Shown: positions 43,428 to 52,120 of the stretch, piece by piece
Numbering within the stretch: position 1 is the first letter of the stretch
Layout: every line of letters starts with the position of its first letter
Assembly (NCBI GenBank): GCA_035552395.1
Contig: DASZLL010000044.1
Span: forward strand, 1 to 64,000
Length of the DNA stretch: 64,000 nt
DNA from: Bog-473 sp035552395
GTDB taxonomy: Bacteria > Actinomycetota > Acidimicrobiia > Acidimicrobiales > RAAP-2
Direction of reading: 5' to 3'
Translations under genes and position numbers: made by a program
The notes under the pieces: generated by a model
Told to the model about the DNA's origin: nothing
The model's database searches: none
What the model saw: only the letters and a program-made list of their open reading frames with translations

Positions 43428-44879
43428 ATGCCCGAGGACAACGCCCGGCCCACGACCACCGACGCCGGAATCCCCGTTGCGAGCAACGAACACTCGCTGA
43501 CGGTCGGCCCGGACGGACCCATCCTGTTGCAGGACCACTATCTGATTGAGCAGATGGCGAACTTCAACCGGGAGCGGATCCCGGAGCGGCAGCCACATGC
43601 CAAAGGGGGAGGCGCCTTCGGCCATTTCGAAACCACCGCCGATGTCACGCCATTCACCAAGGCTGCGCTCTTCCAGCCGGGCACGAGAACCGACACGGTG
43701 ATCCGCTTCTCGACCGTGGCCGGGGAGCGGGGTAGCCCGGACACCTGGCGTGACCCCCGTGGATTCGCATTGAAGTTCTACACGTCGGAAGGCAACTACG
43801 ACATGGTGGGCAACAACACCCCCGTGTTCTTTCTCCGTGACCCGATGAAGTTCCAGCACTTCATCCGCTCGCAGAAGCGCCGAGCCGATTCCGATCTGCG
43901 CGATCACGATATGCAGTGGGACTTTTGGACTCTGTCACCGGAGTCGGCACACCAGGTCACCTGGTTGATGGGCGACCGCGGGATCCCTAGGTCATGGCGG
44001 CACATGAACGGCTACTCGAGTCACACCTACATGTGGGTCAACGCCAAGAACGACAGATTTTGGGTGAAGTATCACTTCAAAACCGAACAAGGTGTCGATT
44101 TCCTCGCCCAGGAGGAGGCGGACCGGATTGCCGGCGAGGACGGTGACTACCACCGCCGCGACCTGTTCGAAGCGATCGCGCGTGGTGACCAGCCGAGATG
44201 GACGCTGCGGGTGCAGATCATGCCCTTCGAGGAGGCCAGGACGTACCGGTTCAACCCGTTCGACCTCACCAAGGTGTGGCCGCATGGCGACTATCCATTG
44301 CACGAGGTTGGTCGGCTGACCCTGAACCGCAACCCCACCGACTTCCATACCGAGATAGAGCAGGCCGCATTCGAGCCGAACAACCTGGTGCCCGGGATCG
44401 GCGTCAGCCCCGACAAGATGCTCTTGGGCCGCATCTTCTCCTATGCGGACGCTCACCGCGCCCGGCTAGGAGTCAACTACAAGCAGATCCCGGTCAACTC
44501 ACCGATCGCCCCCGTTCACAGCTACAGCAAGGACGGCGCGATGCGGATCCAGAAGGTCTCCGACCCTGTCTACGCTCCGAATTCTAAGGGCGGCCCGGCC
44601 GCCGACCCGGAGCGCTACCCCTACGTCGAGAGGTGGGAGGCCGACGGCGAATTCGTCCACGAGGCCTACACGCTTCGACGGGACGACGACGACTGGGGCC
44701 AGCCTGGCACTCTCGTACGCGATGTCATGGACGATCACCAACGCGACCGCCTTGTTTCCAACGTGGTTGGGCACCTAAGTCAGGGGGTGTCTGCACCGGT
44801 GCTCGAGCGTGCCGTCGAGTATTGGCGCAACATCGACAAGAAAATCGGCGATCGCATTGCCGAGGGTGTGTCGGGATGA
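43428..44879 (+). CDS. katA: Monofunctional haem catalase
   Basis: A 483-residue small-subunit (clade 3-like) catalase that dismutates hydrogen peroxide. Distal His57 is in 'RQPHAKGGGAFGHFE'; 'RFSTVAGERGSPDTWRDPRGFALKFYT' is the family block; the distal Asn lies in 'NYDMVGNNTPVFFLRDP'; the proximal Tyr is in 'LLGRIFSYADAHRARLG'. NADPH-pocket residues are not judged. The start ATG follows GAAGGGATGCGCC. The gene is convergent with an aldo/keto reductase, with 46 bp between. Confidence 0.95.
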   Translation: MPEDNARPTTTDAGIPVASNEHSLTVGPDGPILLQDHYLIEQMANFNRERIPERQPHAKGGGAFGHFETTADVTPFTKAALFQPGTRTDTVIRFSTVAGERGSPDTWRDPRGFALKFYTSEGNYDMVGNNTPVFFLRDPMKFQHFIRSQKRRADSDLRDHDMQWDFWTLSPESAHQVTWLMGDRGIPRSWRHMNGYSSHTYMWVNAKNDRFWVKYHFKTEQGVDFLAQEEADRIAGEDGDYHRRDLFEAIARGDQPRWTLRVQIMPFEEARTYRFNPFDLTKVWPHGDYPLHEVGRLTLNRNPTDFHTEIEQAAFEPNNLVPGIGVSPDKMLLGRIFSYADAHRARLGVNYKQIPVNSPIAPVHSYSKDGAMRIQKVSDPVYAPNSKGGPAADPERYPYVERWEADGEFVHEAYTLRRDDDDWGQPGTLVRDVMDDHQRDRLVSNVVGHLSQGVSAPVLERAVEYWRNIDKKIGDRIAEGVSG

Positions 44880-44925
44880 TTGCCGCGTCTTCATCGAGAG
44901 GGAGCGCCTGAATCCGCGGTCTGGA

Positions 44926-45954
44926 TCACGACGTCGCAGGGGTCCGCCACAAGTCGATTCCCGCGTCAACGGCGTAGCGATCGATGGTTGCGATCTCATT
45001 GTCGGTGAACTCGAGGTGGTCGAGAGCGGAGACGTTTTGATCGAGCTGACCGACGCTGCTCGCGCCAATGAGCACGGAAGTGACCCGACGGTCGCGCAGC
45101 GTCCACGCGATCGCCATTTGTGCGAGGGACTGACCGCGCCCGAGTGCGATGTCGTTCAGTGCCCGGATGCGGGCGAGGTTCTCGTCGTTGAGCATGTCAT
45201 GCGAAAGTGAGTCGTTGAGCGAGGCCCTGGAACCTGGCGGGATACCGTTGAGGTACCGATCGCTGAGGAGACCCTGCGCCAAGACCGAGAAAGCGATGCA
45301 CCCAACTCCCTCAGCGCTCAGTACGTCGAGGAGGCGGTCTTCGATCCAACGATTGAACATCGAGTACGACGGTTGGTGGATGAGGAGCGGGGTCCCGAGA
45401 TTGCGGAGGATGCTGACCGCCTCGGCGGTCCGCTTGTCGGAGTAGGAGGAAATGCCGACGTAGAGGGCCTTTCCGGCGGTGACCGCGGTGTGGAGGGCGC
45501 CGAGGGACTCTTCGAGGGGAGTCTCCGGGTCGAAGTGGTGATGGTAGAAGATGTCGACGTAGTCAAGACCGAGTCGCCGCAGGCTTTGCTCGAGGCTCGC
45601 AATGAGGTACTTCCGAGAGCCGAGGTCGCCATAGGGTCCTGGCCACATGTCCCAGCCGGCCTTGGTCGAGATAACCAATTCGTCGCGGTGGTCGCGGAAG
45701 TCGTCTCGGAGGATGCGGGCGAAGTTGGTCTCGGCACTGCCATAGGGCGGTCCGTAGTTGTTGGCCAAGTCGAAATGAGTGATGCCCAGGTCAAAGGCTC
45801 GGCGCACGATGGCGCGTTGGGTGGCGATTGGCCGGTCTTCGCCGAAGTTCTGCCACAGTCCCAGTGACACGGCGGGCAAGAGGAGCCCGCTGCGCCCACA
45901 TCGGCGGTAGGTCATGGCCCGGTAGCGCTCTTCGGCCGGGAGGTAGCCGGTCAC
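44926..45954 (-). CDS. YghZ-type aldo/keto reductase (L-glyceraldehyde-3-phosphate reductase-like)
   Basis: A 342-residue AKR. The N terminus 'YLPAEERYRAMTYRRCGRSGLLLPAVSLGLWQNFG' is characteristic of the YghZ/Kv-beta-like subgroup that detoxifies methylglyoxal and reduces L-glyceraldehyde 3-phosphate. Asp and Tyr are in 'HFDLANNYGPPYGSAE', Lys in 'LVISTKAGW', His in 'IFYHHHFDP'. The GTG start overlaps the TGA of the preceding dehydrogenase gene (GTGA) and gives exactly the expected N terminus. Both proteins point to aldehyde or imine reduction. Confidence 0.9.
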   Translation of the reverse strand: MTGYLPAEERYRAMTYRRCGRSGLLLPAVSLGLWQNFGEDRPIATQRAIVRRAFDLGITHFDLANNYGPPYGSAETNFARILRDDFRDHRDELVISTKAGWDMWPGPYGDLGSRKYLIASLEQSLRRLGLDYVDIFYHHHFDPETPLEESLGALHTAVTAGKALYVGISSYSDKRTAEAVSILRNLGTPLLIHQPSYSMFNRWIEDRLLDVLSAEGVGCIAFSVLAQGLLSDRYLNGIPPGSRASLNDSLSHDMLNDENLARIRALNDIALGRGQSLAQMAIAWTLRDRRVTSVLIGASSVGQLDQNVSALDHLEFTDNEIATIDRYAVDAGIDLWRTPATS

Positions 45955-46838
45955 GCCTCTGCTCCTTCTTCCCCGAGTGCCCTTGTGACGATCGTGAGGT
46001 CGCGATCGCCGAGCCCGAGCTCGACGACTTGTTGCCATTCGTCCGCCAAGGAGGCAAGCGCCTGGAAGCGGGCATCCCCATCCGCCTTGAGGGCGAGGTG
46101 CACGTCCTTGAGCGCGAGGGACAGCGCGAACTGGACCGAGAAATCACCTTGGGAGATTCGTTGCAACTTCGCCGCTTGCCATGGGGACACGAGCGGGTTG
46201 CCACCCAAAGCGTTCACGACAGTCTCGATCTCGAGCCCCAACCGGCGGGCCAACGCGACGGACGTGTTGATCGCCTCGGCTGATAACGCGAGCCACGCAT
46301 TGGCCGCGAGCTTCAACCGCGACCCCGCCCCAACGGGACCCACCCATATGGTTCGCTGGCCCAGCGCGGCAAACAGTGGATCCAAACGCGAGCGGACCAG
46401 TTCCGAGCCCGAGGCAAAGATCGTCAGCTGACCTCGTTCCGCCGGTTCCTTGCTGCCCGATACCGGCGCATCGATGAGAGTCACGTCGGCACGCTCGGCC
46501 TCTGCCAGCGCCTGGACGCGTGCGATTCCGTCTACACCGATGGTGCTCATCTGCACCCACACGGCGCCCGGAGAAAGTGCGGCGAGCATGCCCTGATCCT
46601 TAGCGATCGACAAGACGGCGTCCGCGTCCGTCACCATCGTGACAACGATGCCGGCTCGTCGAGCCGCGTCGTCAGGGGTTTCGGCCACCTCAGCACCCAG
46701 GTCAGCGAGGTCGCGGAGTGACCTTGGGTCACGGTTCCAGACGACGGTCGGAACGCCCTCACGGATTGCGCTCGTCGCCATGGCGCGTCCCATCGTGCCG
46801 ATGCCCAGAAACGCAACCGGCTCTTCTCCTGGGGCCAT
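45951..46838 (-). CDS. NAD(P)-dependent beta-hydroxyacid dehydrogenase / imine-reductase-like protein
   Basis: A 295-residue 6-phosphogluconate-dehydrogenase-superfamily enzyme. The Rossmann motif is 'VAFLGIGTMGRAMA'; 'VVWNRDP' suggests NADP preference; 'IDAPVSGSKEPAERGQLTIFASG' is the substrate-binding signature; the catalytic Lys is in 'GAGSRLKLAANAWLA'. The family includes 3-hydroxyisobutyrate dehydrogenase and glyoxylate or imine reductases. Its stop overlaps the AKR start, so the two are coupled. It is divergent from the second MFS exporter. Confidence 0.9.
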   Translation of the reverse strand: MAPGEEPVAFLGIGTMGRAMATSAIREGVPTVVWNRDPRSLRDLADLGAEVAETPDDAARRAGIVVTMVTDADAVLSIAKDQGMLAALSPGAVWVQMSTIGVDGIARVQALAEAERADVTLIDAPVSGSKEPAERGQLTIFASGSELVRSRLDPLFAALGQRTIWVGPVGAGSRLKLAANAWLALSAEAINTSVALARRLGLEIETVVNALGGNPLVSPWQAAKLQRISQGDFSVQFALSLALKDVHLALKADGDARFQALASLADEWQQVVELGLGDRDLTIVTRALGEEGAEA

Positions 46839-46978
46839 CTCCTCCCCTTTCGATCTGGGTCGGTGGTTCGGACCGTGACCAGCACCGCGCCGCCCGCGGA
46901 CCGAGCACCTCCTATAACTCCCCAGAAATGGGCCGGTACAATCCGAAAAGGCTCCCTAACTACCCAGACGGAGATCCG

Positions 46979-48538
46979 ATGACCTCTCTAATGACGATGG
47001 AGCATGCGGGCGAGGGCCGGACCACGGTCGATGCGGCCAACTACGGCCGGCGGTGGTGGATCCTTGCGGTTCTCGGGACCGCTCAGTTGATGGTCATTCT
47101 CGACAGCACCATCGTGAACATCGCCCTCCCCACCGCTCAGCATGATCTGCACTTTTCCAACGCAGACCGCCAGTGGATCGTCACGGCGTACTCGCTTGCC
47201 TTCGGCAGCTTGCTCCTTTTGGGCGGCCGCATCGGGGACATGGTGGGACGAAAGCGGGCACTCATCATCGGACTGGTCGGCTTCGCGGCAGCCTCAGCCC
47301 TCGGTGGGGCGTCGGTCAACTTCGCAATGCTCGTCATCGCCCGGACCGTCCAGGGCGCGTTCGGGGCGCTCCTCGCGCCCTCGGTGCTGGCGCTCTTGAC
47401 CACCACCTTCACGGATCCGGCAGAGCGCGGGCAGGCCTTCGGGATTTACGGCGCCATCGCGGGCGCGGGTGGCGCGCTGGGGCTCCTCCTCGGCGGCATT
47501 CTCACCTCCTACGCCTCGTGGCGATGGACGCTCTTCGTCAACCTCGTATTCGCGGCGACCGCCATCATCGGTGCCGTGCTGTGGTTGAAGAGCGACCAGG
47601 GTGCCGACCACGACCCCTTGGATCTGCCCGGCCTTTTCCTCGTGGCCGGCGGGCTGTTCTCCTTGGTCTTCGGCTTCTCACACGCCGAGACCACGATGTG
47701 GAGCAATCCCTACACCATCGGGTTCCTCGTGGCCGGAGTGGTCCTACTGGCTGCCTTCGCCTCTTTCGAGACCAAGGCGAAGTACCCGCTGCTCCCACCC
47801 CGGGTCGTGCTCAGTCGAACCCGCGGAGGATCCATGTTGGCCATGCTGTTCGCCAGCGTGGGGATCTTCGGTGTGTTCTTGTTCTTGACCTACTACCTGC
47901 AGGGCACGCTGGGGTTCAGTCCGGTGAAGACCGGCATCGCGTTCCTCCCTCTGGTGGCTGCATTAGCCACGATGGCCCAGATTTCCAATCGGAGTCTGTT
48001 ACCGCGCTTCGGACCCAAGCCGATCGTGCCGATCGGGTTGCTCGTGTGCGCGGCGGCGTTGTTCGGGCTCCATCTGGTCGGGCTGCATTCGTCGTACGTC
48101 ACCCACGTGCTGCCCTACCTCCTCGTGTTGGGCATCGGCTTCGGGCTCAGTGTCGCCCCCGCCTTCAGCACCGGCACCCTTGGGTTGGCACCTCAAGACG
48201 CCGGCGTGGGATCGGCGACCCTCAACACCGCCCAACAGGTGGGGGGATCCATCGGCACGGCACTCCTCAATACCCTGGCTGCCAGTGCGGCCGCGTCCTA
48301 CCTGGTTGGCCGGGTGGCGTCGCCGGCCAATGTTCAAGCAGCGCTGCTCCATAGCTACACAACGGCGTTTCTGTGGTCTGCCTTGATCTTCGTGGCCGGA
48401 GCGGTCGTCGCCGGGCTGGTACTGCAGCGCGGCGGACTGGCGTCGCTGGCAGCCGAGCAAAGGACGACGACGGCAGAGCCACCACACGAAGAACCACCTC
48501 CACACCACACCTGCCGCATTCGGGTGGCGTGTAGGTAA
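46979..48538 (+). CDS. MFS exporter, DHA2 (14-TM) family, second copy
   Basis: A 519-residue DHA2 antiporter. TM1 carries 'MVILDSTIVNIALPTAQHDL'; motif A 'QWIVTAYSLAFGSLLLLGGRIGDMVGRKRAL'; then 'RTVQGAFGALLAPSVLALL', 'GLLLGGILTSYASWRWTLFVNL'. It is related to but clearly distinct from the MFS protein at 39.6 kb. ATG is chosen for the GGAG 5 bp upstream; a GTG far upstream would run antisense through the dehydrogenase start. TACAAT at 46937-46942 is a possible -10 box, without a good -35. Confidence 0.93.
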   Translation: MTSLMTMEHAGEGRTTVDAANYGRRWWILAVLGTAQLMVILDSTIVNIALPTAQHDLHFSNADRQWIVTAYSLAFGSLLLLGGRIGDMVGRKRALIIGLVGFAAASALGGASVNFAMLVIARTVQGAFGALLAPSVLALLTTTFTDPAERGQAFGIYGAIAGAGGALGLLLGGILTSYASWRWTLFVNLVFAATAIIGAVLWLKSDQGADHDPLDLPGLFLVAGGLFSLVFGFSHAETTMWSNPYTIGFLVAGVVLLAAFASFETKAKYPLLPPRVVLSRTRGGSMLAMLFASVGIFGVFLFLTYYLQGTLGFSPVKTGIAFLPLVAALATMAQISNRSLLPRFGPKPIVPIGLLVCAAALFGLHLVGLHSSYVTHVLPYLLVLGIGFGLSVAPAFSTGTLGLAPQDAGVGSATLNTAQQVGGSIGTALLNTLAASAAASYLVGRVASPANVQAALLHSYTTAFLWSALIFVAGAVVAGLVLQRGGLASLAAEQRTTTAEPPHEEPPPHHTCRIRVACR

Positions 48539-48543
48539 ACCAT

Positions 48544-48557
48544 CGGCTGCGCAGCCG
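48544..48557. terminator. GC-rich hairpin between convergent MFS and adenylate kinase genes
   Basis: CGGCTGCGCAGCCG is a perfect inverted repeat 5 bp after the MFS stop. It lies between two convergent genes where a bidirectional terminator would fit. No U-run follows on the plus strand (GTTGGAAAAA instead), so it is not a classical intrinsic terminator. Confidence 0.35.
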
Positions 48558-48621
48558 GTTGGAAAAACAGAGATCGACGCCAGCAAGGACCGCGCTGAGA
48601 TGAGTGGGTGCAAGACGGTGC

Positions 48622-49200
48622 TTACGTCACGGGCAGGCGATCCAAGGCGTCGATCGTGTCAGCAAATACCTCTTCAACCGTTTGTTCACCGTTGATCTCG
48701 AGGAGCAATCCGCGCTTCGCATAGAAGACCAGGAGGGGCTGTGTTTGGGCGTCAAACACCTCAAAACGGTGCGCGATTGCGGCCTCGGTGTCATCGGTGC
48801 GCCCTTCGCGGACGGCGCGAGCCTGCAGTCGATTGTGTAGCTCGTTTCTGCTGACTCGAAGGTACACGACAGCCTGGAGTGTGATTCCTTCGACACCCTG
48901 GGCTATGGAATATGCCTCTTCCGCTTGGCGCACTGTCCTCGGGAATCCATCAAGTACATACCCACCATTGCGGGCGGCCTCGAGAACCCGAGCGGAGAGC
49001 ATCTCGAACATCAATTCGTCAGGTACGAGATCGCCACGCTCCAGATAATCGGCAGCAACTCGCCCAATCTTGGTGCCGTGTGCGACCTCATCGCGCAACA
49101 GGGCCCCGCTCGACAGGTGTTCGATTCCATAGTGCGTAGCCAACTTCTCGGCCTGAGTGCCCTTTCCAGCACCGGGATAGGCCACTAACAAGAGTCGCAT
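48622..49200 (-). CDS. adk: Adenylate kinase-like nucleoside monophosphate kinase
   Basis: A 192-residue P-loop kinase. Walker A reads 'AYPGAGKGTQ' where most adenylate kinases have G-P-P-G-A-G-K-G-T-Q, so two residues differ. The AMP site 'HLSSGALLRDEV', 'GYVLDGFPRTVRQAE' and the short LID 'RAVREGRTDDTEAAIAHRF' are present. The LID is short and has no zinc cysteines. Usual bacterial adk stands between secY and map; here it is isolated near ftsH and pfp, suggesting a second copy. ATG 49200 is preferred over a TTG three codons upstream. Confidence 0.87.
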   Translation of the reverse strand: MRLLLVAYPGAGKGTQAEKLATHYGIEHLSSGALLRDEVAHGTKIGRVAADYLERGDLVPDELMFEMLSARVLEAARNGGYVLDGFPRTVRQAEEAYSIAQGVEGITLQAVVYLRVSRNELHNRLQARAVREGRTDDTEAAIAHRFEVFDAQTQPLLVFYAKRGLLLEINGEQTVEEVFADTIDALDRLPVT

Positions 49201-49300
49201 TCCAGTCAAACTAATGGACCGGCCTCTTGCATCACCATGGAATGTCCCGCCGGCAGCTTCTCAAGGTCGACTCACCAGCGATCGTCCAAGAGCAACTTGG

Positions 49301-49489
49301 TCAACCGGCGAAACCACGAGCGGCGTTTAGGCGTGCCGCGAGCTCTTCGAGCTGCTCCGGCAAGTCGTCCGGGATATCGCTGGCCGCCGCACCCTCATCA
49401 CCAATCGCATCGATGGCACGCAAGAGCCCGCTCATCGCGTCGGTAAGTTTCGATGCTGCGGTCTTGACGTCGTCGTTCTCATCACTCAT
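49301..49489 (-). CDS. Small acidic helical hypothetical protein
   Basis: A 62-residue protein: 'MSDENDDVKTAASKLTDAMSGLLRAIDAIGDEGAA...LPEQLEELAARLNAARGF'. Two predicted amphipathic helices with an acidic start, and biased composition typical of coding DNA. A longer frame to the left is unlike protein. GAGAGG stands about 10 bp before the ATG. No family is recognised. Confidence 0.5.
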   Translation of the reverse strand: MSDENDDVKTAASKLTDAMSGLLRAIDAIGDEGAAASDIPDDLPEQLEELAARLNAARGFAG

Positions 49490-49614
49490 GAGGCTGGCCT
49501 CTCTCATCATCGGATCGGACCGGGGGCCCGACGCGTTAATTGTGGACACGCACGTATGTGTTACCCCGTCATCGTCGGCTGCGCCAGCGGCGCTGAGGCC
49601 TTCTGAAGTCGCGT

Positions 49615-49884
49615 CTACTCGGCCTTGCCCGATTCCACCCAGCTCCGAAATACGGCGACTTGGGCATCGGGCCACTGCGTATCGCAAGGCATGGACCCTG
49701 CGGCGACTCGACCGAGTATCGAATCTGCGTTCCGACTTACATCGTCAAACGACCACAGGTCGAAATGGGACTGCATGGACTCACGATCGCGCTCGCGAAA
49801 GAGCGGCTTTATGTCCTTGCTGAAGCTGACTGGCTGGCCTGGTGTAGGGACCACGACTGCACCCTCCTCTGTCTGAGCTGGCAA
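49615..49884 (-). CDS. Small conserved protein with 'FSKDIKPLFRERD...FDLWSFDDV...GSMPCD' motif
   Basis: About 89 residues. The core 'VSFSKDIKPLFRERDRESMQSHFDLWSFDDV' continuing 'ILGRVAAGSMPCDTQWPDAQVAVFRSWVESG' recalls a short family I have seen in actinobacterial genomes, resembling the haem-free remnants of cytochrome-like 'DIKPLF...M.C.G.WP...V..F..W' modules. There is one Cys only, and no C-x-x-C-H, so it is not a c-type cytochrome. The start is uncertain: a TTG at 49884 gives a compact protein; an ATG at 50001 would add 39 unconserved residues. Function unknown. Confidence 0.6.
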   Translation of the reverse strand: MPAQTEEGAVVVPTPGQPVSFSKDIKPLFRERDRESMQSHFDLWSFDDVSRNADSILGRVAAGSMPCDTQWPDAQVAVFRSWVESGKAE

Positions 49885-50136
49885 TTGCGACAGTAACGGG
49901 AGCCGTGGGTAGCGGGGCCGGGTGTCCGCATTCAAGCTTGTGCCCGGGACCACATCGTGCCTCCACAAGACGACCCTAAACCTTGGAAATTGCGGGTACA
50001 TGGCTTCGCTAGGCCCAAGAATGACCAGCCGGCGTAACGCAATTCCTGCGCGAATACGCTGCAGGTCGGGCCCGCGAGCAGCCGATGCGGGTAGTCGCCG
50101 CAGAAACTTGACCTGCCAGCCGAGGGAGTTCTGACC

Positions 50137-52062
50137 ATGACGCAGAGGACCCGTCATCTCACGGGAGCAGCCAAGCCCGGCGAGCCCAAGGACCGACCAG
50201 CGGCGCCAGCCCCCCCTCCCCCGCCACGCTGGCGAATGTGGCTCCTTCCCGCCGGCATTCTCATCACTCTGGTACTTCTCTACATCCCTCACATGTCGAG
50301 TACCCCGACCAAGAACTTCAGCTACTCGAAGTTCTTGTCCGAGGTCACCTCGGGCAAGGTGCATACGGCGTCCATCAACCCCGGCGGCGGGATCTCCGGC
50401 TCGCTCAAAGGCGGAGACGACTACACCACCCAGATCCCCACCGCCATCAACGACACCCAGCTGGCGCCCACCCTCAAGGCCCACAACGTGGACATCACCG
50501 GTGTCGGACAAGGTTCGGCGGTCCTGGCCGACGTGCTGTCCTTTGTTCCGTTCTTGTTGCTCATCGCCTTTTTCATCTACATGGGGCGCCGAGGCGCCCG
50601 CCAGTTGTCGGGCGGGATCATGGGCATCGGGGGATCCAAGGCCAGGGTCTACGACGAAGACAAACCCACGACCCGATTCGCCGATGTCGCCGGCTACCAA
50701 GGGGCGAAGCGTGAGGTGTCCGAAGTAGTCGACTTCCTGAGCCACCCAGAGCGCTATGCCCGGGCGGGAGCCATTGGACCTCGAGGGGTGCTGATGGTCG
50801 GACCGCCGGGAACGGGCAAGACCCTCATGGCCCGGGCTGTGGCCGGCGAGGCTGGCGTGCCCTTTCTGGCCCTCACCGGCTCGAGCTTCGTCGAACTCTT
50901 TGTGGGAGTTGGTGCCTCTCGGGTCCGCGATCTGTTCGCCGACGCACGCAAACGGGCCCCATCCATCATCTTCATCGACGAGATCGACGCCATCGGCCAA
51001 CGCCGGGGCGGCTCGATCGTCTCGAACGACGAGCGTGAACAAACGCTCAACCAGCTGCTCGCGGAGATGGACGGCTTCGACCCCACCACGGGTGTGGTGG
51101 TCATGGCCGCCACCAACCGCCCCGAGGTGCTCGACGCCGCCCTCCTCCGACCAGGCCGCTTCGATCGCGAGGTCGAGATTCCCCTGCCCAACCAGGCCGA
51201 GCGTGCCGCCATCCTGGCCGTGCACGTCCAGGGCAAGCATCTGGCCCCCGACGTCGACTTCGACGCCGTGGCCAGGGCCACCCCTGGATTCTCGGGGGCG
51301 GATTTGGCCAATCTCATCAACGAGGCCGCCATCGTCGCCGTGCGTAACGACCGCGACGTCATCTTCGCCCGGGACATCGACGAGGCTCGAGACCGCGTCA
51401 TCCTCGGCCGCAGGGACGCGTCGAATGCCTTGCTCCCCGAGGAGAAACATTCGGTGGCCGTCCACGAGGCCGGGCACGCTCTCGTGGCGTTGTTGTCCGA
51501 ACACGCCGACCCGGTAGCCAAGATCACCATCCTGCCTGCCGGACGGGCGCTCGGGGTCACCGAACAGCTACCGGTCGATGAGCGCCATCTGTACGCCGAG
51601 AGCTACCTGCTCGATTCCCTGGCCATTCGCCTCGGTGGCCGGGCCTCGGAGAACCTCGTCATCGGAGAGGCCTCCACCGGCGCGGCCAGCGATCTGTCCG
51701 GAGCCACCGATCTGGCCATCAAAATGGTCACGGAGTGGGGATTGTCGCCTCTGCTGGGACCTATCGGGTACGGATCCGATCAGCCCTCGTACCTGAATGG
51801 CCCTCAATTTGGTCAGGAACGTCCCTACGCAGAAGGCACCCAACTGGTCATCGACCAGGAGGTCGGGCGCTTGCTCTCTGAAGCCGAGGACAGGGCCGCG
51901 GGACTCCTGAGCGGCAACCGAGACGCGTTGGATGCCGTGATTGCAGCTCTCCTTGAGAAGGAGACCATCTCGGGCGAGGAACTCACTCAAATCGTCGAAC
52001 GGGTTCGCAGCGCAGAAGGGGGCAAGTCTCCCGTCACTGCGCCCTCGACCAATTCGAAGTGA
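50137..52062 (+). CDS. ftsH: ATP-dependent zinc metalloprotease FtsH
   Basis: A 641-residue membrane protease. A Pro-rich N terminus, TM1 (about 34-51), a periplasmic domain (about 55-128) and TM2 (about 130-149) precede the AAA module: Walker A GPPGTGKT (222-229), Walker B 'IIFIDEIDAIG' (277-287), the second region of homology 'ATNRPEVLDAALLRPGRFDR'. The zinc site H-E-x-x-H is at 443-447 ('VHEAGHAL'), with the third ligand expected in the later 'GAASDLSGATDLA'-containing helix. It degrades misfolded membrane proteins and unstable regulators. The usual actinobacterial neighbours (hpt, tilS, folE) are absent, so it may be an extra copy. Confidence 0.96.
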   Translation: MTQRTRHLTGAAKPGEPKDRPAAPAPPPPPRWRMWLLPAGILITLVLLYIPHMSSTPTKNFSYSKFLSEVTSGKVHTASINPGGGISGSLKGGDDYTTQIPTAINDTQLAPTLKAHNVDITGVGQGSAVLADVLSFVPFLLLIAFFIYMGRRGARQLSGGIMGIGGSKARVYDEDKPTTRFADVAGYQGAKREVSEVVDFLSHPERYARAGAIGPRGVLMVGPPGTGKTLMARAVAGEAGVPFLALTGSSFVELFVGVGASRVRDLFADARKRAPSIIFIDEIDAIGQRRGGSIVSNDEREQTLNQLLAEMDGFDPTTGVVVMAATNRPEVLDAALLRPGRFDREVEIPLPNQAERAAILAVHVQGKHLAPDVDFDAVARATPGFSGADLANLINEAAIVAVRNDRDVIFARDIDEARDRVILGRRDASNALLPEEKHSVAVHEAGHALVALLSEHADPVAKITILPAGRALGVTEQLPVDERHLYAESYLLDSLAIRLGGRASENLVIGEASTGAASDLSGATDLAIKMVTEWGLSPLLGPIGYGSDQPSYLNGPQFGQERPYAEGTQLVIDQEVGRLLSEAEDRAAGLLSGNRDALDAVIAALLEKETISGEELTQIVERVRSAEGGKSPVTAPSTNSK

Positions 52063-52082
52063 CGTCCGATAGCCAAGAATCA

Positions 52083-52097
52083 GCCTGCACGGCAGGC
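52083..52097. terminator. Hairpin between convergent ftsH and phosphofructokinase genes
   Basis: GCCTGC-ACG-GCAGGC forms a 6-bp stem with a 3-nt loop midway in the 58-bp gap between the two convergent genes. Placement fits a shared terminator, but no U-run follows on either strand. Confidence 0.42.
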
Positions 52098-52120
52098 CGC
52101 AACGGGACCGCGACGAGGAG

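Noticed and set aside
46911..46942. TATAAC and TACAAT boxes before the second MFS gene as a full promoter
   Set aside because: No convincing -35 element at the right spacing; TACAAT is mentioned only as a possible -10 under the MFS entry.
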